DNA from: an uncultured Prevotellaceae bacterium
Lineage (GTDB): Bacteria; Bacteroidota; Bacteroidia; Bacteroidales; Bacteroidaceae
Length of the DNA: 64,000 nucleotides
Direction: 5' to 3'
NCBI GenBank assembly: GCA_900313615.1
Contig: OMRP01000010.1
Location: 1 to 64,000 of the forward strand
Shown: one piece after another, positions 52,234 through 61,503 of the stretch
How the letters are laid out: the number at the start of each line of letters is the position of its first letter
Position numbering within the stretch: the first letter of the stretch is position 1
The notes under the pieces: generated by a model
Databases searched by the model: none
What the model saw: the letters and a program-made list of their open reading frames with translations, nothing else
What the model was told of the DNA's origin: nothing
Position numbers and translations under genes: made by a program

Positions 52234-52265
52234 TAAGTCCCCGCCCATGTTTGGGAAGGGACTTA
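52234..52265 (-). terminator. Hairpin after putA
   Basis: TAAGTCCC pairs with GGGACTTA, with an inner CCCA/TGGG stem around TGTT. It is 22 bases after the putA stop on the minus strand and is followed there by TATGTTTTATAG. The plus strand has no T-run. Confidence 0.7.
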
Positions 52266-52287
52266 AGGCGTGGTTGAAGTGCTCTAA

Positions 52288-55200
52288 TTATTCCACCTCA
52301 GGCACCTCAATCTGAGAGCCATAGCGGTGGTATTCGTTGGATATCGACTGCTCCTTGATATAGAAAGCCAGTTCCACGCGCCCATCCTTTACGGGCAACG
52401 ATTGGGCTATGTATCTATTGCAACGGGCGGCGGCTACAAACACGACATCGGGTACTTCTTTCGAAATGGTGCGTATGCGATCAAAACGGTTCAAGCCTTG
52501 GCAGAATTCTTCAAGACTTTCTTGACGGATGTCCCCGGCAAATTGACCCATCAACGGATGGTCGGGGGATGCGGAGATGGTTAGCGGTGTGCCGACGGTC
52601 TTGGCGGCCAACTTCACCATCTGTATATGTTCCAAAGTCTCATCGCCAAAAAGGCGTAATACCATGCCTCGACTTAATGGCAGATATCTAAATACGTTCT
52701 GCTCACCGCGTATCTTTGGCTGGATGTTGCGGGCGTGGCGGAATTCTTTCTCGTACCATTCGGCATATGATTTCACATAGTTGGTGTCACTGCCGTCTTT
52801 GTCGGTGATGGTCATGAATTGCATGCAGTAGTTGGGACCTCCGGCTTTCAAACCGGGACCGAAGGCGGAGAGTTTCATGCCACCGAAAGGTTGGCGGTTG
52901 ACTACGGCACCAGTGATGCCGCGGTTGATGTAGAGATTGCCGGCTTCTATATGGTTCTTCCAATAATGTTGTTCTTGTTCGTCGAGCGACTGCAGACCAC
53001 TGGTAAGACCATAGTCTAGGTCATTCACAAGGGCTACGGCTTCTTCCAACGTGTCATAGGGTGCCACGGCAAGCAATGGGGCGAACAGTTCAGTGCGGAA
53101 CGTGAAGGAACCGGGTTTGACGTCAACCTTGATGGTGGGCTTCAGAATATATCTCTTGTCATCGACAAACTCGGGGGCGATGAGCCAGCGCTCACCGGGT
53201 TCCAACGTGAAGGCTTGCTCCAGTTTCTCATTCTTGTTGGTAATCATCGGACCGACTATATTACCGGCATTCCACACACCGCCAACCTTCAGCGACGAAG
53301 CGCAGTCTTTTAGTTTCTCGAAGAATTCAGGATTGTCATACACGGAACGTTCTACCAAAAGTAGCGAACAAGCGGAACATTTCTGACCGGCATTGCCGAA
53401 GGCACTGCGGCAGGCGTTCATGATGGCATGGTCGCGGTCTCCCTTGGCGGAGAGTATCATCACGTTCTTGCCGCCGGTCTCAGCTGATAATGGCTTGCGG
53501 GGATTGGCATTGGCGATGCTTTGGGCTGTATCGGTGCCACCAGTGAGAATGATGTGTCGCACAACGGCCGACGAAGTGAGTAGTGGGGTGGCCTCGCGGT
53601 CGGTGATAACTACCTGAAGGGCTTCTTTTGGTACACCGGCATCCCAGAAAGCCTGGGCGAAGAGCCACGCAACGGGGGCGGCCACCGTGGCGGGTTTCAA
53701 AATACAGGTGTTTCCGGATGCAAGGGCGGCAACGACACCTCCACAGGGTATGGCACAGGGGAAATTCCAGGGTGACAAGACGAGGACGACGCCTTTCGAT
53801 GCCATCTCAATATCTTTCAACTGGGCATATTTCTTCATCGTGGTGGTGTAGAAACGGCAGTAATCGATAGCTTCACTTACTTCAACGTCAGCTTCTTCGA
53901 TGGTCTTGCCGGTGATGGCGCACATCGCTCCATTGAGGTCTCCACGTAACGCTCCGAGGATATTGGCTGCCTTGTACATGATGGCATGACGCTCGTCAAT
54001 GGTGGTTTTGCGCCAACCGCCGGGGTCGCCATCGGCAATGGTTAATATCTGTTCGGCCTGTTCCTTGTTGGCACGCGACATCTCACATACTTTGACATCG
54101 CCGTCTTGGGAACGGTCAAAATAACTGACATGGTCGGCGTTATACACCAATTCTGTGCCAATTTGGGTGGGTAAAAGTTGACCAGGATGCCAACCGCTCC
54201 AAGTCGCTCTTCCTCCGTCCATCGTGCCGTCGCTCTTCCATTTGGTGAAAATCTTCTCCACCCATTCTTGGTTGCAGAAGCGGTCGAAGTCGGTGTCGGG
54301 CTCATTTCGCATCTCGTCGCAAGGCGCTTGACCTTCATAGGGCTTGTTGCGGTCTTGGGTGCGCGTGGGGGTATGCGACAAGGTGTCCTTCATATTGTAT
54401 GCGTCGATGAACTGCTGCTCCAACTCATGCCACTCCTTGGTGTCTGGCTTCAGCGAGAACGAGTGGGTGAGGAAATTGTCGGGCGCGGTGTTCTCGTCCA
54501 TGCGGCGTACGAGATAGGAGATGGCGTTGAGGAAATGTTCTTTTTTCACCACAGGGGTGTACAGGATAACATGATTGCCCAATTTTTTCTGGGCACGCCA
54601 CACGTGGTTGGCCATGCCTTCAAGCATCTCAAAACAGAAACAATCCTTTGGGGTGTGGTATTTCTCTGTGAGAAGATAGGCGTATGATATGGTGAACAAG
54701 TTGTGCGAGGCCATGCCGATATGGAGCACTTTGGCATTCTCAGGCTTCAAACCGCGTTCAATGATATGCAGATAGTTGGCGTCGACCTCTGTCTTGTTGC
54801 TCCTTACGGGGTTGGGCCAACCGCGCAGGTCGCTTACGATATTCTCCATGTCAAGGTTGCATCCTTTCACGATACGCATTTTGATAGGGGCGCCTCCTGC
54901 GGCAACCCGTTCGTGGGCAAACTCCAACAACTCACTTTGGAATCCCCAAGCATCGGGGAGGTATGCCTGTACCACAATGCCCGCCTCGTAGTTCTTGAAC
55001 TGGGGAAGGGAAAGGACGGCCTTGAAGAGTTTCATCGTGAGGTGCGCATCTTTATACTCTTCCATGTCGAGATTGATAAACTTGGGACGGGTTTCACCCG
55101 ATGGGGTGGTGTAGGGGTTGTCAATGGCGGCTTGGTAAAGCGCTGACATCCTGCGGATGAGTTCGGGGAAACTCTCCTTATAGTTTAGGGCGTGGGTTTG

Positions 55201-55767
55201 TGCGTAGATACCAGAAATCTTCACGGAGATATAGTTGATGTCTGGTTCTTTCAAAGCTTCCAGATACGACTCGTAGCGCTTGTCGGCCTCGCCGTTGCCT
55301 AACACTACCTCTCCGAGAAGATTGACGTTTTGGCCCACGTCTTCTTGGAAACGGGTGGCCAGGTGCTTCGTCAGATTGGGACGGGCAGCATTGATAATCA
55401 CACGACTGGTATCTCGACGAAGACGCCATTTGATGATGGGTACGGAGACCCAGTTGAATAGGGGAAGGTAGGCAAATTTCTGATACATCCAGAACAAGGC
55501 ATGGTCGGCTCGCCCAAGGAACTTGGGTATGCCGTATTGGTCGATGAGGTCTTTCACACGATGGGCTAACTTCTGGGTGTCGCGCACCTGACTGGTCTCG
55601 TCAAGCATGCGGACGATGAATTTCTTATCGCTCGGGGTGGTGACCATGGTTCCGTACATGTGTTGCTCACCACGTTCCAAACGGGTAAGACCGGCATAAC
55701 TCTCGTCATAGAGTTTGCGCATCCATGTAAACACTTCTTCAATGGTGGGTAGATGCTGTGTTTCCAT
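52288..55767 (-). CDS. putA: Bifunctional proline dehydrogenase / delta-1-pyrroline-5-carboxylate dehydrogenase
   Basis: The protein has 1159 residues. The N-terminal 480 residues form the FAD-binding proline dehydrogenase barrel (MRIVKGCNLDMEN, MASHNLFT and CFEMLEGMAN). From about residue 540 the aldehyde dehydrogenase domain follows, with PWNFPCAIPCGGV, the glutamate in SAETGGKN and the catalytic cysteine in GNAGQKCSACS. The protein converts proline to glutamate in two steps with substrate channelling. It has no N-terminal DNA-binding domain, so it is not a repressor as in E. coli. It is transcribed alone with hairpin terminator downstream. Confidence 0.95.
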   Translation of the reverse strand: METQHLPTIEEVFTWMRKLYDESYAGLTRLERGEQHMYGTMVTTPSDKKFIVRMLDETSQVRDTQKLAHRVKDLIDQYGIPKFLGRADHALFWMYQKFAYLPLFNWVSVPIIKWRLRRDTSRVIINAARPNLTKHLATRFQEDVGQNVNLLGEVVLGNGEADKRYESYLEALKEPDINYISVKISGIYAQTHALNYKESFPELIRRMSALYQAAIDNPYTTPSGETRPKFINLDMEEYKDAHLTMKLFKAVLSLPQFKNYEAGIVVQAYLPDAWGFQSELLEFAHERVAAGGAPIKMRIVKGCNLDMENIVSDLRGWPNPVRSNKTEVDANYLHIIERGLKPENAKVLHIGMASHNLFTISYAYLLTEKYHTPKDCFCFEMLEGMANHVWRAQKKLGNHVILYTPVVKKEHFLNAISYLVRRMDENTAPDNFLTHSFSLKPDTKEWHELEQQFIDAYNMKDTLSHTPTRTQDRNKPYEGQAPCDEMRNEPDTDFDRFCNQEWVEKIFTKWKSDGTMDGGRATWSGWHPGQLLPTQIGTELVYNADHVSYFDRSQDGDVKVCEMSRANKEQAEQILTIADGDPGGWRKTTIDERHAIMYKAANILGALRGDLNGAMCAITGKTIEEADVEVSEAIDYCRFYTTTMKKYAQLKDIEMASKGVVLVLSPWNFPCAIPCGGVVAALASGNTCILKPATVAAPVAWLFAQAFWDAGVPKEALQVVITDREATPLLTSSAVVRHIILTGGTDTAQSIANANPRKPLSAETGGKNVMILSAKGDRDHAIMNACRSAFGNAGQKCSACSLLLVERSVYDNPEFFEKLKDCASSLKVGGVWNAGNIVGPMITNKNEKLEQAFTLEPGERWLIAPEFVDDKRYILKPTIKVDVKPGSFTFRTELFAPLLAVAPYDTLEEAVALVNDLDYGLTSGLQSLDEQEQHYWKNHIEAGNLYINRGITGAVVNRQPFGGMKLSAFGPGLKAGGPNYCMQFMTITDKDGSDTNYVKSYAEWYEKEFRHARNIQPKIRGEQNVFRYLPLSRGMVLRLFGDETLEHIQMVKLAAKTVGTPLTISASPDHPLMGQFAGDIRQESLEEFCQGLNRFDRIRTISKEVPDVVFVAAARCNRYIAQSLPVKDGRVELAFYIKEQSISNEYHRYGSQIEVPEVE

Positions 55768-55822
55768 CGTCTCAAAATTTAAGGTGATGATATGTGTTTT
55801 CGAAAAAATCGGTTAACTACTG

Positions 55823-55830
55823 CAAATATA
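55823..55830 (-). promoter_or_regulatory. -7 element of putA
   Basis: The minus strand reads TATATTTG, about 55 bases ahead of the start at 55767. No TTTG lies at the usual upstream distance. The remaining 55831-55934 is AT-rich with no gene. Confidence 0.5.
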
Positions 55831-55934
55831 AAGTTTTTTCCAATACGTTGTTGCGATTGGAACGAAAAAATATGTTAACCATATGATATATTTTATATGG
55901 TTATACAATAAACAGTAGTTTGTCTAAGATTTAG

Positions 55935-56378
55935 TTATCTTTTCAACACCATTTGATGGTAATGGTCAATGGCATCTGACATAATCTCGGCATGGTCGAA
56001 AGCCAAGGGTGGGAGGGCATCAATGGGAAACCACTCCGCCCTGGCGGCGTCATCTTGACCTTTAACAGACAAAGGCTTGTCAACAATGGCTAGATATGCT
56101 ACAGTGACAGTGCGCCCTCGAGGGTCACGGTCAACCTTGGAGTAGGCGCCCACCTGATGCGCTTTCTCAATCTTCAATCCTGTCTCTTCTTCCAATTCAC
56201 GAATGGCACACTGTTCCGTAGTCTCATCCATATTGAGAAAGCCTCCGGGGAAAGCCCAACAACCCTTATAGGGGTCATTGCCTCGCTCTATGAGCAACAC
56301 TTGTGGCACTGCATCAGTGGTGAAGACAATACAGTCTGCAGTCAATGCGGGTCGTGGGTATTTATAGGTATATGGCAT
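55935..56378 (-). CDS. NUDIX hydrolase
   Basis: The protein has 147 residues. The NUDIX box reads GGFLNMDETTEQCAIRELEEE and is complete (G-x5-E-x7-REL-xEE-xG). The N-terminus (YKYPRPALTADCIVF) resembles the ADP-ribose pyrophosphatase/NrtR-like group, which may clean up ADP-ribose or act on other nucleoside diphosphate derivatives. The exact substrate is not predictable. It lies 86 bases after the superoxide dismutase gene on the same strand and may be co-transcribed with it. Confidence 0.9.
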   Translation of the reverse strand: MPYTYKYPRPALTADCIVFTTDAVPQVLLIERGNDPYKGCWAFPGGFLNMDETTEQCAIRELEEETGLKIEKAHQVGAYSKVDRDPRGRTVTVAYLAIVDKPLSVKGQDDAARAEWFPIDALPPLAFDHAEIMSDAIDHYHQMVLKR

Positions 56379-56464
56379 GTCTTTACCTCTCTGTCAAAAT
56401 GGTTTTATCGTTGATGTCTTTTCCACCATAAGTGTGTACGCATGATGATGGATAAAGCCGTTGT

Positions 56465-57052
56465 TCATTGCTCGTAGCGCTTTTCTATGACTTCCCAATT
56501 GATTATTTGCCATAGGGCGGCAAGGTGGTCAGGGCGACGGTTCTGATAGTCAAGATAGTACGCATGTTCCCAAACATCAAAGGTCAATAGGGGCGTCAAA
56601 CCACGTTGGACAGGATTGGCGGCATTCGTCTCCTGTGTGATGACTAATTTTCCCTCTTTGTCTTTCGACAGCCACACCCATCCGCTGCCAAAGAGAGTCG
56701 CACCTTTCTGAACGAATTCTTTTTGGAATGCTTCGAATGAGCCGAACTGCTCATTGGTAACCTTTGCTATCTTTCCATTAGGAACGTTATTCTCCATCGG
56801 ACTCTTAAATTGCGAGAAGTAAAGGTTATGGTTGAGTATCTGCCCGGCATTATTGAGAATGCCACCTGTTGACTTGCAGACAATATCCTCAAGTGTGGAC
56901 TCTTCAAAACCGCTGCCTGCAAGCAGTCCGTTAAGGTTATTCACGTATGCAGCCAAATGTTTTCCGTGATGAAATACAATAGTCTCGCTGCTGATGACAG
57001 GCTCCAATGCATTCTCCGCATACGGGAGTGCCAGTAATTCAAATTTTGCCAT
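56465..57052 (-). CDS. sodB: Iron/manganese superoxide dismutase
   Basis: The protein has 195 residues. The four metal ligands are visible: histidine in FHHGKHLAAY, histidine in NHNLYFSQF, and aspartate plus histidine in DVWEHAYYLDY. It converts superoxide to hydrogen peroxide and oxygen in the cytosol. The size and the FGSGWVWL segment fit the FeSOD/cambialistic group of Bacteroidales, where iron or manganese is used depending on oxygen. It has a good -7 element and is possibly co-transcribed with the NUDIX gene. Confidence 0.95.
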   Translation of the reverse strand: MAKFELLALPYAENALEPVISSETIVFHHGKHLAAYVNNLNGLLAGSGFEESTLEDIVCKSTGGILNNAGQILNHNLYFSQFKSPMENNVPNGKIAKVTNEQFGSFEAFQKEFVQKGATLFGSGWVWLSKDKEGKLVITQETNAANPVQRGLTPLLTFDVWEHAYYLDYQNRRPDHLAALWQIINWEVIEKRYEQ

Positions 57053-57079
57053 GATTGTATGATGTTTAGGTTACAATTG

Positions 57080-57111
57080 CAAAGATAATGTTTTTATCCA
57101 TATTTTCCAAC
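57080..57111 (-). promoter_or_regulatory. Promoter of the superoxide dismutase gene
   Basis: The minus strand shows GTTG (57108-57111, three of four consensus bases) and TATCTTTG (57080-57087) 20 bp apart. The start is near 57073, giving a 20-base leader. Confidence 0.65.
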
Positions 57112-57252
57112 ATTTACCCCTTCAACTATAGGTGCTATGAGAAGAAAATGGCAAATAACCGATAATAGAGTATGGGAACCGAAGTATACTTCTTGAATTG
57201 AACATTATTCTTAGCAAAAGAGGAAATACCCCTTGGAACTGGCTCTTGGTTT

Positions 57253-57873
57253 TTAATCGAAGAGAATGTCTGGATTCATTTCTGAAGGAGTAAGCCAACG
57301 CAAATGGAAAACATGAAATAGAATGAGCTTCTTCATATGCCATGCCCAATGGCAATCTCCAAGCATCTTCTTTCGTGGTGCCATCACGAAATCGATATAA
57401 TTGTTAACTTTTTCCATAATGCTTATAGGAATGAAATCACGTCTCATATTATTATGACCTTTATTAAAGACATTGATGGAATCTTTTTCAAAAACTATCG
57501 GTTCAATTTCATTTAGATTGTCGATGTTGGGCGTAACAATTTCTATTATTGCATCCTGATCAATTAAGTGGGCGTATCTTTCCGTTATCGCAATGGCGTA
57601 GGTAACAACATCAGGAAATGGCATAGCACTATTTTCTTTTTTTGAAAAGCCAAAAATTTTATCTGCTTTTGAAAAGGCAATGATAATATCTGTCCCTACC
57701 ATACCAACTTTAACGATACGTAGTTCTAATCTGTCAAAGGATATTAAAAGCAATTGTAAATGTTTGTTATTCTCGTCACACAACCACTCTCCATCCTTGA
57801 TTCTTATTACAGCATCGATGTTTGGCTTTTTTCCCTCTTCTCCCTCTTTAGTTGAAAAATATTGATGATTCAT
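57253..57873 (-). CDS. Unrecognised 206-residue protein
   Basis: I do not recognise a family. The protein is soluble by composition, with a beta-rich first half (VGMVGTDIIIAFSKADKIFGF) and a C-terminus rich in His, Trp and Phe (CHWAWHMKKLILFHVFHLRW). There are no signal peptide and no catalytic motif. It is AT-rich compared with the core genes and begins the accessory block at the right. It lies 61 bases after the next upstream gene on the same strand. The 200 bases between its stop and the dismutase promoter hold no supported gene. Confidence 0.55.
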   Translation of the reverse strand: MNHQYFSTKEGEEGKKPNIDAVIRIKDGEWLCDENNKHLQLLLISFDRLELRIVKVGMVGTDIIIAFSKADKIFGFSKKENSAMPFPDVVTYAIAITERYAHLIDQDAIIEIVTPNIDNLNEIEPIVFEKDSINVFNKGHNNMRRDFIPISIMEKVNNYIDFVMAPRKKMLGDCHWAWHMKKLILFHVFHLRWLTPSEMNPDILFD

Positions 57874-57934
57874 AATAATTTAAGTATAAAATAAATTTTA
57901 AGAGTATGCTTTCTTCTATTCGTTCATCCTTCAT

Positions 57935-58603
57935 TTACAATCTCCAACCTACGCCGCAAACATTAACTAACGTGTCACCATATATTTTCTCCATCTTATA
58001 CCAATCGTATTCACTTCTGTCTTCTCTTTTCTTTATACCATGACAATCATAATATAAGTCATGCATCATCCATATTTCTTCAGCTGTACATGTTGCGTCG
58101 GGGTTGACAAGTCTGCATTTGGCAATTTTGAAACCATCCTTGTCAAAGTGAACGGCTGCTCCTTCATCCACAAAACGCATCTTGAATGTTTTGGCATCTA
58201 TATGGTAAATGGGGTATCTTATTGTCCATCCGTTACTGTTGGGCATAATGTCTCCTACAATAAAGATATCTTCACCATACCTGTTACTATAGATAGTGGG
58301 GAAACCATCATTGTAATACTCATTTCTGAAAAGCACTTTTCGGGGAGAGTCATCGTTTTCTTCTGTGTAACATCTTATCAAGTCGCTGTCCCTTGAAAGA
58401 TAAATCAATCTTCCCTTTTCCTCATACACGATAATACGCGATGGATTTTGTTTATATATGGAAGAGTCTGTATTTGCTTTATCACATTGTTGTGGATGAA
58501 GACACTCGTGCGTCTCTTCTTCCGTCGTGATATGTTTTGGTATGGCAACAATTATAATTGCGATAAATAATGTCACGATGAAGCCAATTAAATACTTTTT
58601 CAT
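57935..58603 (-). CDS. Unrecognised membrane-anchored protein, 222 residues
   Basis: An N-terminal hydrophobic segment (YLIGFIVTLFIAIIIVAIP) anchors a periplasmic domain of about 190 residues. The domain has an early Cys pair (CLHPQQC), two late cysteines (CHGIKK, VCGVGW) and beta-type segments with several DKDG-like turns. No known family is evident. A cleavage site is not clear, so it is probably anchored rather than released. It is the next-to-last gene of the accessory block. A 131-base gap without promoter motif separates it from the zinc-ribbon/RDD gene. Confidence 0.6.
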   Translation of the reverse strand: MKKYLIGFIVTLFIAIIIVAIPKHITTEEETHECLHPQQCDKANTDSSIYKQNPSRIIVYEEKGRLIYLSRDSDLIRCYTEENDDSPRKVLFRNEYYNDGFPTIYSNRYGEDIFIVGDIMPNSNGWTIRYPIYHIDAKTFKMRFVDEGAAVHFDKDGFKIAKCRLVNPDATCTAEEIWMMHDLYYDCHGIKKREDRSEYDWYKMEKIYGDTLVNVCGVGWRL

Positions 58604-58734
58604 TTCCTATGTTCTAACGTTATTGAAAAAACTCTCACGTACATTTCGTGCTGACAAATAAAATAATGGCTGTTAAATAGGCTGCTCGAATCAGCCCCAA
58701 TCCGTATCTGTTCATGTCTCTTATTTGGTTAGAT

Positions 58735-59925
58735 TTAAATAGCTCTTTTCACACTTTTTTTGAAGACAATAGTGTCCGTACCCATATCAATGAGCGATTG
58801 ATTCTTGAACGGCACTGTGCAGTCCAATACAACGAAGAACAGCAAGCTTAATTCCCCGGCTTTCAGGTTTAAGTAGGGATGTATGAATGCCGTAAGAATT
58901 AATAATAAACCCAGTACACCAGCCCGAAAGAAGACCTCTTTCCATCCCATTGGAGTGCCATCTTCTTTCCGGACTTCGCCGCCCATGATTCTTTTCCCTA
59001 ACGAAGCCTTGAAAAGCAAGTCACAAAGCAAATAATATAGAAAATTAACAAGAATCATGATAAATACATACTTTTGATAAACGTCCATTAAACTTTTCTT
59101 GTATTCGTAGTCTTCATAATCATCATCATTTCTTATTTTAGAAATACCATCTTGATAATATTCGTAAATGGTTTTAGGAACAGATACAACTTGATAATTA
59201 TTCATTTTTTCCCGTAATGGACTTAAATTTGTCATTTCAGAGTATTTGCCGACCTTTCTCAAACGATCATTCCTTTTTATTACAGAGTCAATTTCTTGTT
59301 GTCTTTTGTCAATCTCTTGTTGGGTTATATAGCTTATTCGTTTTTCTGTTTTAAATGAAGCTTTTTTGATTTCTTTAGGTTCCCAACTTGAGAGACCGAT
59401 GAATGTTCCCAATTCTGAACCAGATTTACCACTGCAAAGCGTCATTCCAACGGTTAAGAAGATGGCTGCTATTGCAATTTTGTCAATCATTGTACTTGCA
59501 ATTCTTCGTTCTAACGATAGAATGGTGTATGAATGTTCTTTTTTACTAATTCGTTGTGTTGTTAGTTGCTTTATCTTCTTTTTAAGTACACATAGACGGT
59601 TAGGCTTATGTCCTTTTAGGGGCGTTTTTTTTTTAAGAAGCCAAATACTCACCATAAGTACAGCTCCACCTAAACCATATAACAGAAATTCTGACCTATC
59701 ATAATAGTCAAGATCAAATTCTTGGAATGGATACAGTGTTTTATCTGCAGAATCCGTAGTATAAGTGGACAAACAAAAAAGGTTATAGATAAGCCATAGT
59801 ACTATAATAGCGTATTGATATCCTTTTAACATAGGTAATAACTTTTTTTCCTGTTGGTTTTTACCACAATATTTACAGAATAAGGAATTATCCTCAATCT
59901 CCTTTCCACACATTTTACATTTCAT
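58735..59925 (-). CDS. Zinc-ribbon and RDD-domain membrane protein
   Basis: The protein has 396 residues. It starts with a zinc ribbon (CKMCGKEIEDNSLFCKYCG, CxxC...CxxC). Two early membrane segments (about 34-55 and 78-97), a further segment near residue 150 and a charged coil-like region (QQEIDKRQQEIDSVIKRNDRL) follow. The C-terminal 130 residues resemble an RDD domain, with ASLGKRIMGGEVRKEDG. RDD proteins are poorly understood, and some act in ion transport. The zinc ribbon could sense or bind a cytosolic partner. It is the last of six closely spaced genes that start at 61938. Confidence 0.65.
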   Translation of the reverse strand: MKCKMCGKEIEDNSLFCKYCGKNQQEKKLLPMLKGYQYAIIVLWLIYNLFCLSTYTTDSADKTLYPFQEFDLDYYDRSEFLLYGLGGAVLMVSIWLLKKKTPLKGHKPNRLCVLKKKIKQLTTQRISKKEHSYTILSLERRIASTMIDKIAIAAIFLTVGMTLCSGKSGSELGTFIGLSSWEPKEIKKASFKTEKRISYITQQEIDKRQQEIDSVIKRNDRLRKVGKYSEMTNLSPLREKMNNYQVVSVPKTIYEYYQDGISKIRNDDDYEDYEYKKSLMDVYQKYVFIMILVNFLYYLLCDLLFKASLGKRIMGGEVRKEDGTPMGWKEVFFRAGVLGLLLILTAFIHPYLNLKAGELSLLFFVVLDCTVPFKNQSLIDMGTDTIVFKKSVKRAI

Positions 59926-59934
59926 AATTTTTCT

Positions 59935-60360
59935 TTAGAAGAACAGTTTAATAATACTCCAAATAATAATTGCTATAATGACGAATACGCCTAAACAACA
60001 TGCACATCCTCTTTTCGCTTGTTCTTGTGAAGCATAGCGTTTATAGCATGTTTTACATACATGGTAGGTAGCTCCACTTCGTTGATTGCGAAGTAAAAAT
60101 TGCTGTTCGTCCTCTCTAATTGAACACATTGGGCACTTCCCGTTGTTTATTAAACCTATTTGTTTTAAGAATGAAACAGCATTGGCATCAAATACTATAT
60201 TTCCACCAAAAGTGTCTTCGCTTGGTTTGTATTCGTAATATTCCCCATGAAATTCACTCTTGAATCCTGCATCATTGAGTTCTTTACACATGGCATATTC
60301 GTATTCTTTGCCACTCATCGCCTTTACTTGTTCTCTATTATATTTTAACATAAAGTTCAA
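59935..60360 (-). CDS. Tail-anchored zinc-ribbon protein, 141 residues
   Basis: The protein has a soluble N-terminal half (SGKEYEYAMCKELNDAGFKS), a zinc ribbon with CPMC (near residue 75) and CKTC (near 105), then a single C-terminal membrane helix (GVFVIIAIIIWSIIKLFF), so it is probably tail-anchored with the domain in the cytosol. No family is recognised. The N-terminal half looks superficially like restriction-endonuclease-type proteins but lacks their D-(E/Q)xK motif. It overlaps its upstream neighbour by four bases and ends nine bases before the zinc-ribbon/RDD gene. Confidence 0.6.
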   Translation of the reverse strand: MNFMLKYNREQVKAMSGKEYEYAMCKELNDAGFKSEFHGEYYEYKPSEDTFGGNIVFDANAVSFLKQIGLINNGKCPMCSIREDEQQFLLRNQRSGATYHVCKTCYKRYASQEQAKRGCACCLGVFVIIAIIIWSIIKLFF

Positions 60361-60827
60361 CTTTTGATAAATATAAATATACTTATGATTGACGATGTTA
60401 TATTATATATGAAGAGTAACAGGAGTGCCCTTCTATATAAACTCACATCAATACTCATTTCCATAGCATTTAGGTCAATCCCTTCTCTCATATGATAACT
60501 TGTTTCATGATTGGGTAGTTGAAAAAGTCGTTCCAATATATAACCAACAAGTTGGACGATTGTCAGGCCACCTATTATTGATATTATTGCAACCCACCAG
60601 GAATTATTAATAAACAAATATACAGGTATAACAAAGAAAAGGATGATGAAAGGAAAACTAATACACCCAAGACATCCCGTAGTCATTTCTGCACCTATTA
60701 ACGATGTGTCTTTACGTGGCTTTGAAGCATAGAGAATGGCTACTCTTAATTGATTGGAAAGCCTCATTCCACGATATAAAAAGCCGATAACAGTGGCAGA
60801 AAGAATAATGGTTAATATTGTATTCAT
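60357..60827 (-). CDS. Four-helix membrane protein, 156 residues
   Basis: About four membrane segments are seen (TILTIILSATVIGFLY, CISFPFIILFFVIPVYLF, VAIISIIGGLTIVQLVGYI and a C-terminal LLLLFIYNITSSIISIFIF). A basic loop and a short acidic loop (GIDLNAMEMSID) lie between. No family is recognised. It overlaps the tail-anchored gene by four bases and starts nine bases after the 109-residue gene, so all three are translated together. Confidence 0.6.
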   Translation of the reverse strand: MNTILTIILSATVIGFLYRGMRLSNQLRVAILYASKPRKDTSLIGAEMTTGCLGCISFPFIILFFVIPVYLFINNSWWVAIISIIGGLTIVQLVGYILERLFQLPNHETSYHMREGIDLNAMEMSIDVSLYRRALLLLFIYNITSSIISIFIFIKS

Positions 60828-60836
60828 GATTGTTCA

Positions 60837-61166
60837 TTAAATTAAGTAATCAAGATCTCCTAATGAATCCATTTCTTCTCTTGGCGTGCCTCTCATCATC
60901 TGATTCCAGTTACTAATATACTTTCTTCCTTTATTATTGAAAATCTTTTCAAGTAATTTGAGATACTCGTATGTGTTTAGACCACATTGCCGAACCATAG
61001 AAGTGTCATACTTCAATGAATCATAAGTCTTTGTTAAGGCATTAAAAGCCATGACACCTGCAATCATTGGCATATCACCACACAGTTTCATAACCTCTTT
61101 CACAGCTTGGTCAAAGCGTTTGCCGATCATTTTTTCTGGCGAGCTCTTGAAATTGAATAATCCCAT
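60837..61166 (-). CDS. Unrecognised soluble protein, 109 residues
   Basis: The protein is mainly helical, without signal peptide or membrane segments. It starts with MGLFNFKSSPEKMIGKRFDQAV and ends with an acidic tail (GDLDYLI). The N-terminal GLFNFKS pattern is seen in several small Bacteroidetes proteins of unknown role. It lies between two small membrane protein genes with gaps of 9 and 18 bases, so it may be a cytosolic partner of those membrane proteins. Confidence 0.55.
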   Translation of the reverse strand: MGLFNFKSSPEKMIGKRFDQAVKEVMKLCGDMPMIAGVMAFNALTKTYDSLKYDTSMVRQCGLNTYEYLKLLEKIFNNKGRKYISNWNQMMRGTPREEMDSLGDLDYLI

Positions 61167-61184
61167 AGTTGATTTATGTTATAG

Positions 61185-61469
61185 TTACTTCTCCTTTATA
61201 ATGACAATCCCAAAAAGTAATATAGCCACGACTACATCCACGATATTCCAGATGGTACGTCCCAAAGCAATTTTGAAAAATGGCTGGAAGAGTAGAGCAA
61301 GAGCACCAAATGTAACCATTAACACGGGTTGTTCCCTCTCATAATATTGATAAGCCAATAATCCAAAACAAATCATGGCAACGAAACGTAAGAGCATATA
61401 ATACCCGTATGGCATCGCTGCCAGACATAAAAGCAGCATGGCTGCAACTATCAAACAGAAATATTTCAT
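61185..61469 (-). CDS. Small membrane protein resembling DUF6804
   Basis: The protein has 94 residues with three membrane segments and short polar loops: MAAMPYGYYMLLRFV-like start (LAAMPYGYYMLLRFVAM), then GALALLFQPFFKIALGR and IVDVVVAILLF. This order (PYGYYxLLR...FGALALLF.P...LGR..WNIVD) fits the DUF6804 family as I remember it, small membrane proteins of unknown function. It lies 34 bases after the polytopic membrane gene and 18 bases before the 109-residue gene. Confidence 0.6.
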   Translation of the reverse strand: MKYFCLIVAAMLLLCLAAMPYGYYMLLRFVAMICFGLLAYQYYEREQPVLMVTFGALALLFQPFFKIALGRTIWNIVDVVVAILLFGIVIIKEK

Positions 61470-61503
61470 TGCAGTATTACTTTTTAATCAGTTAGTAAAT
61501 ATT

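Noticed and set aside
57122-57355. 77-residue minus-strand frame overlapping the 206-residue gene's end
   Set aside because: Low-complexity Ser/Phe-rich translation with no promoter or start context. It overlaps a better-supported frame.
59935-60360. Restriction-endonuclease-like (Mrr) identity for the 141-residue protein
   Set aside because: The D-(E/Q)xK catalytic motif is missing, and a zinc ribbon plus tail anchor describe it better.
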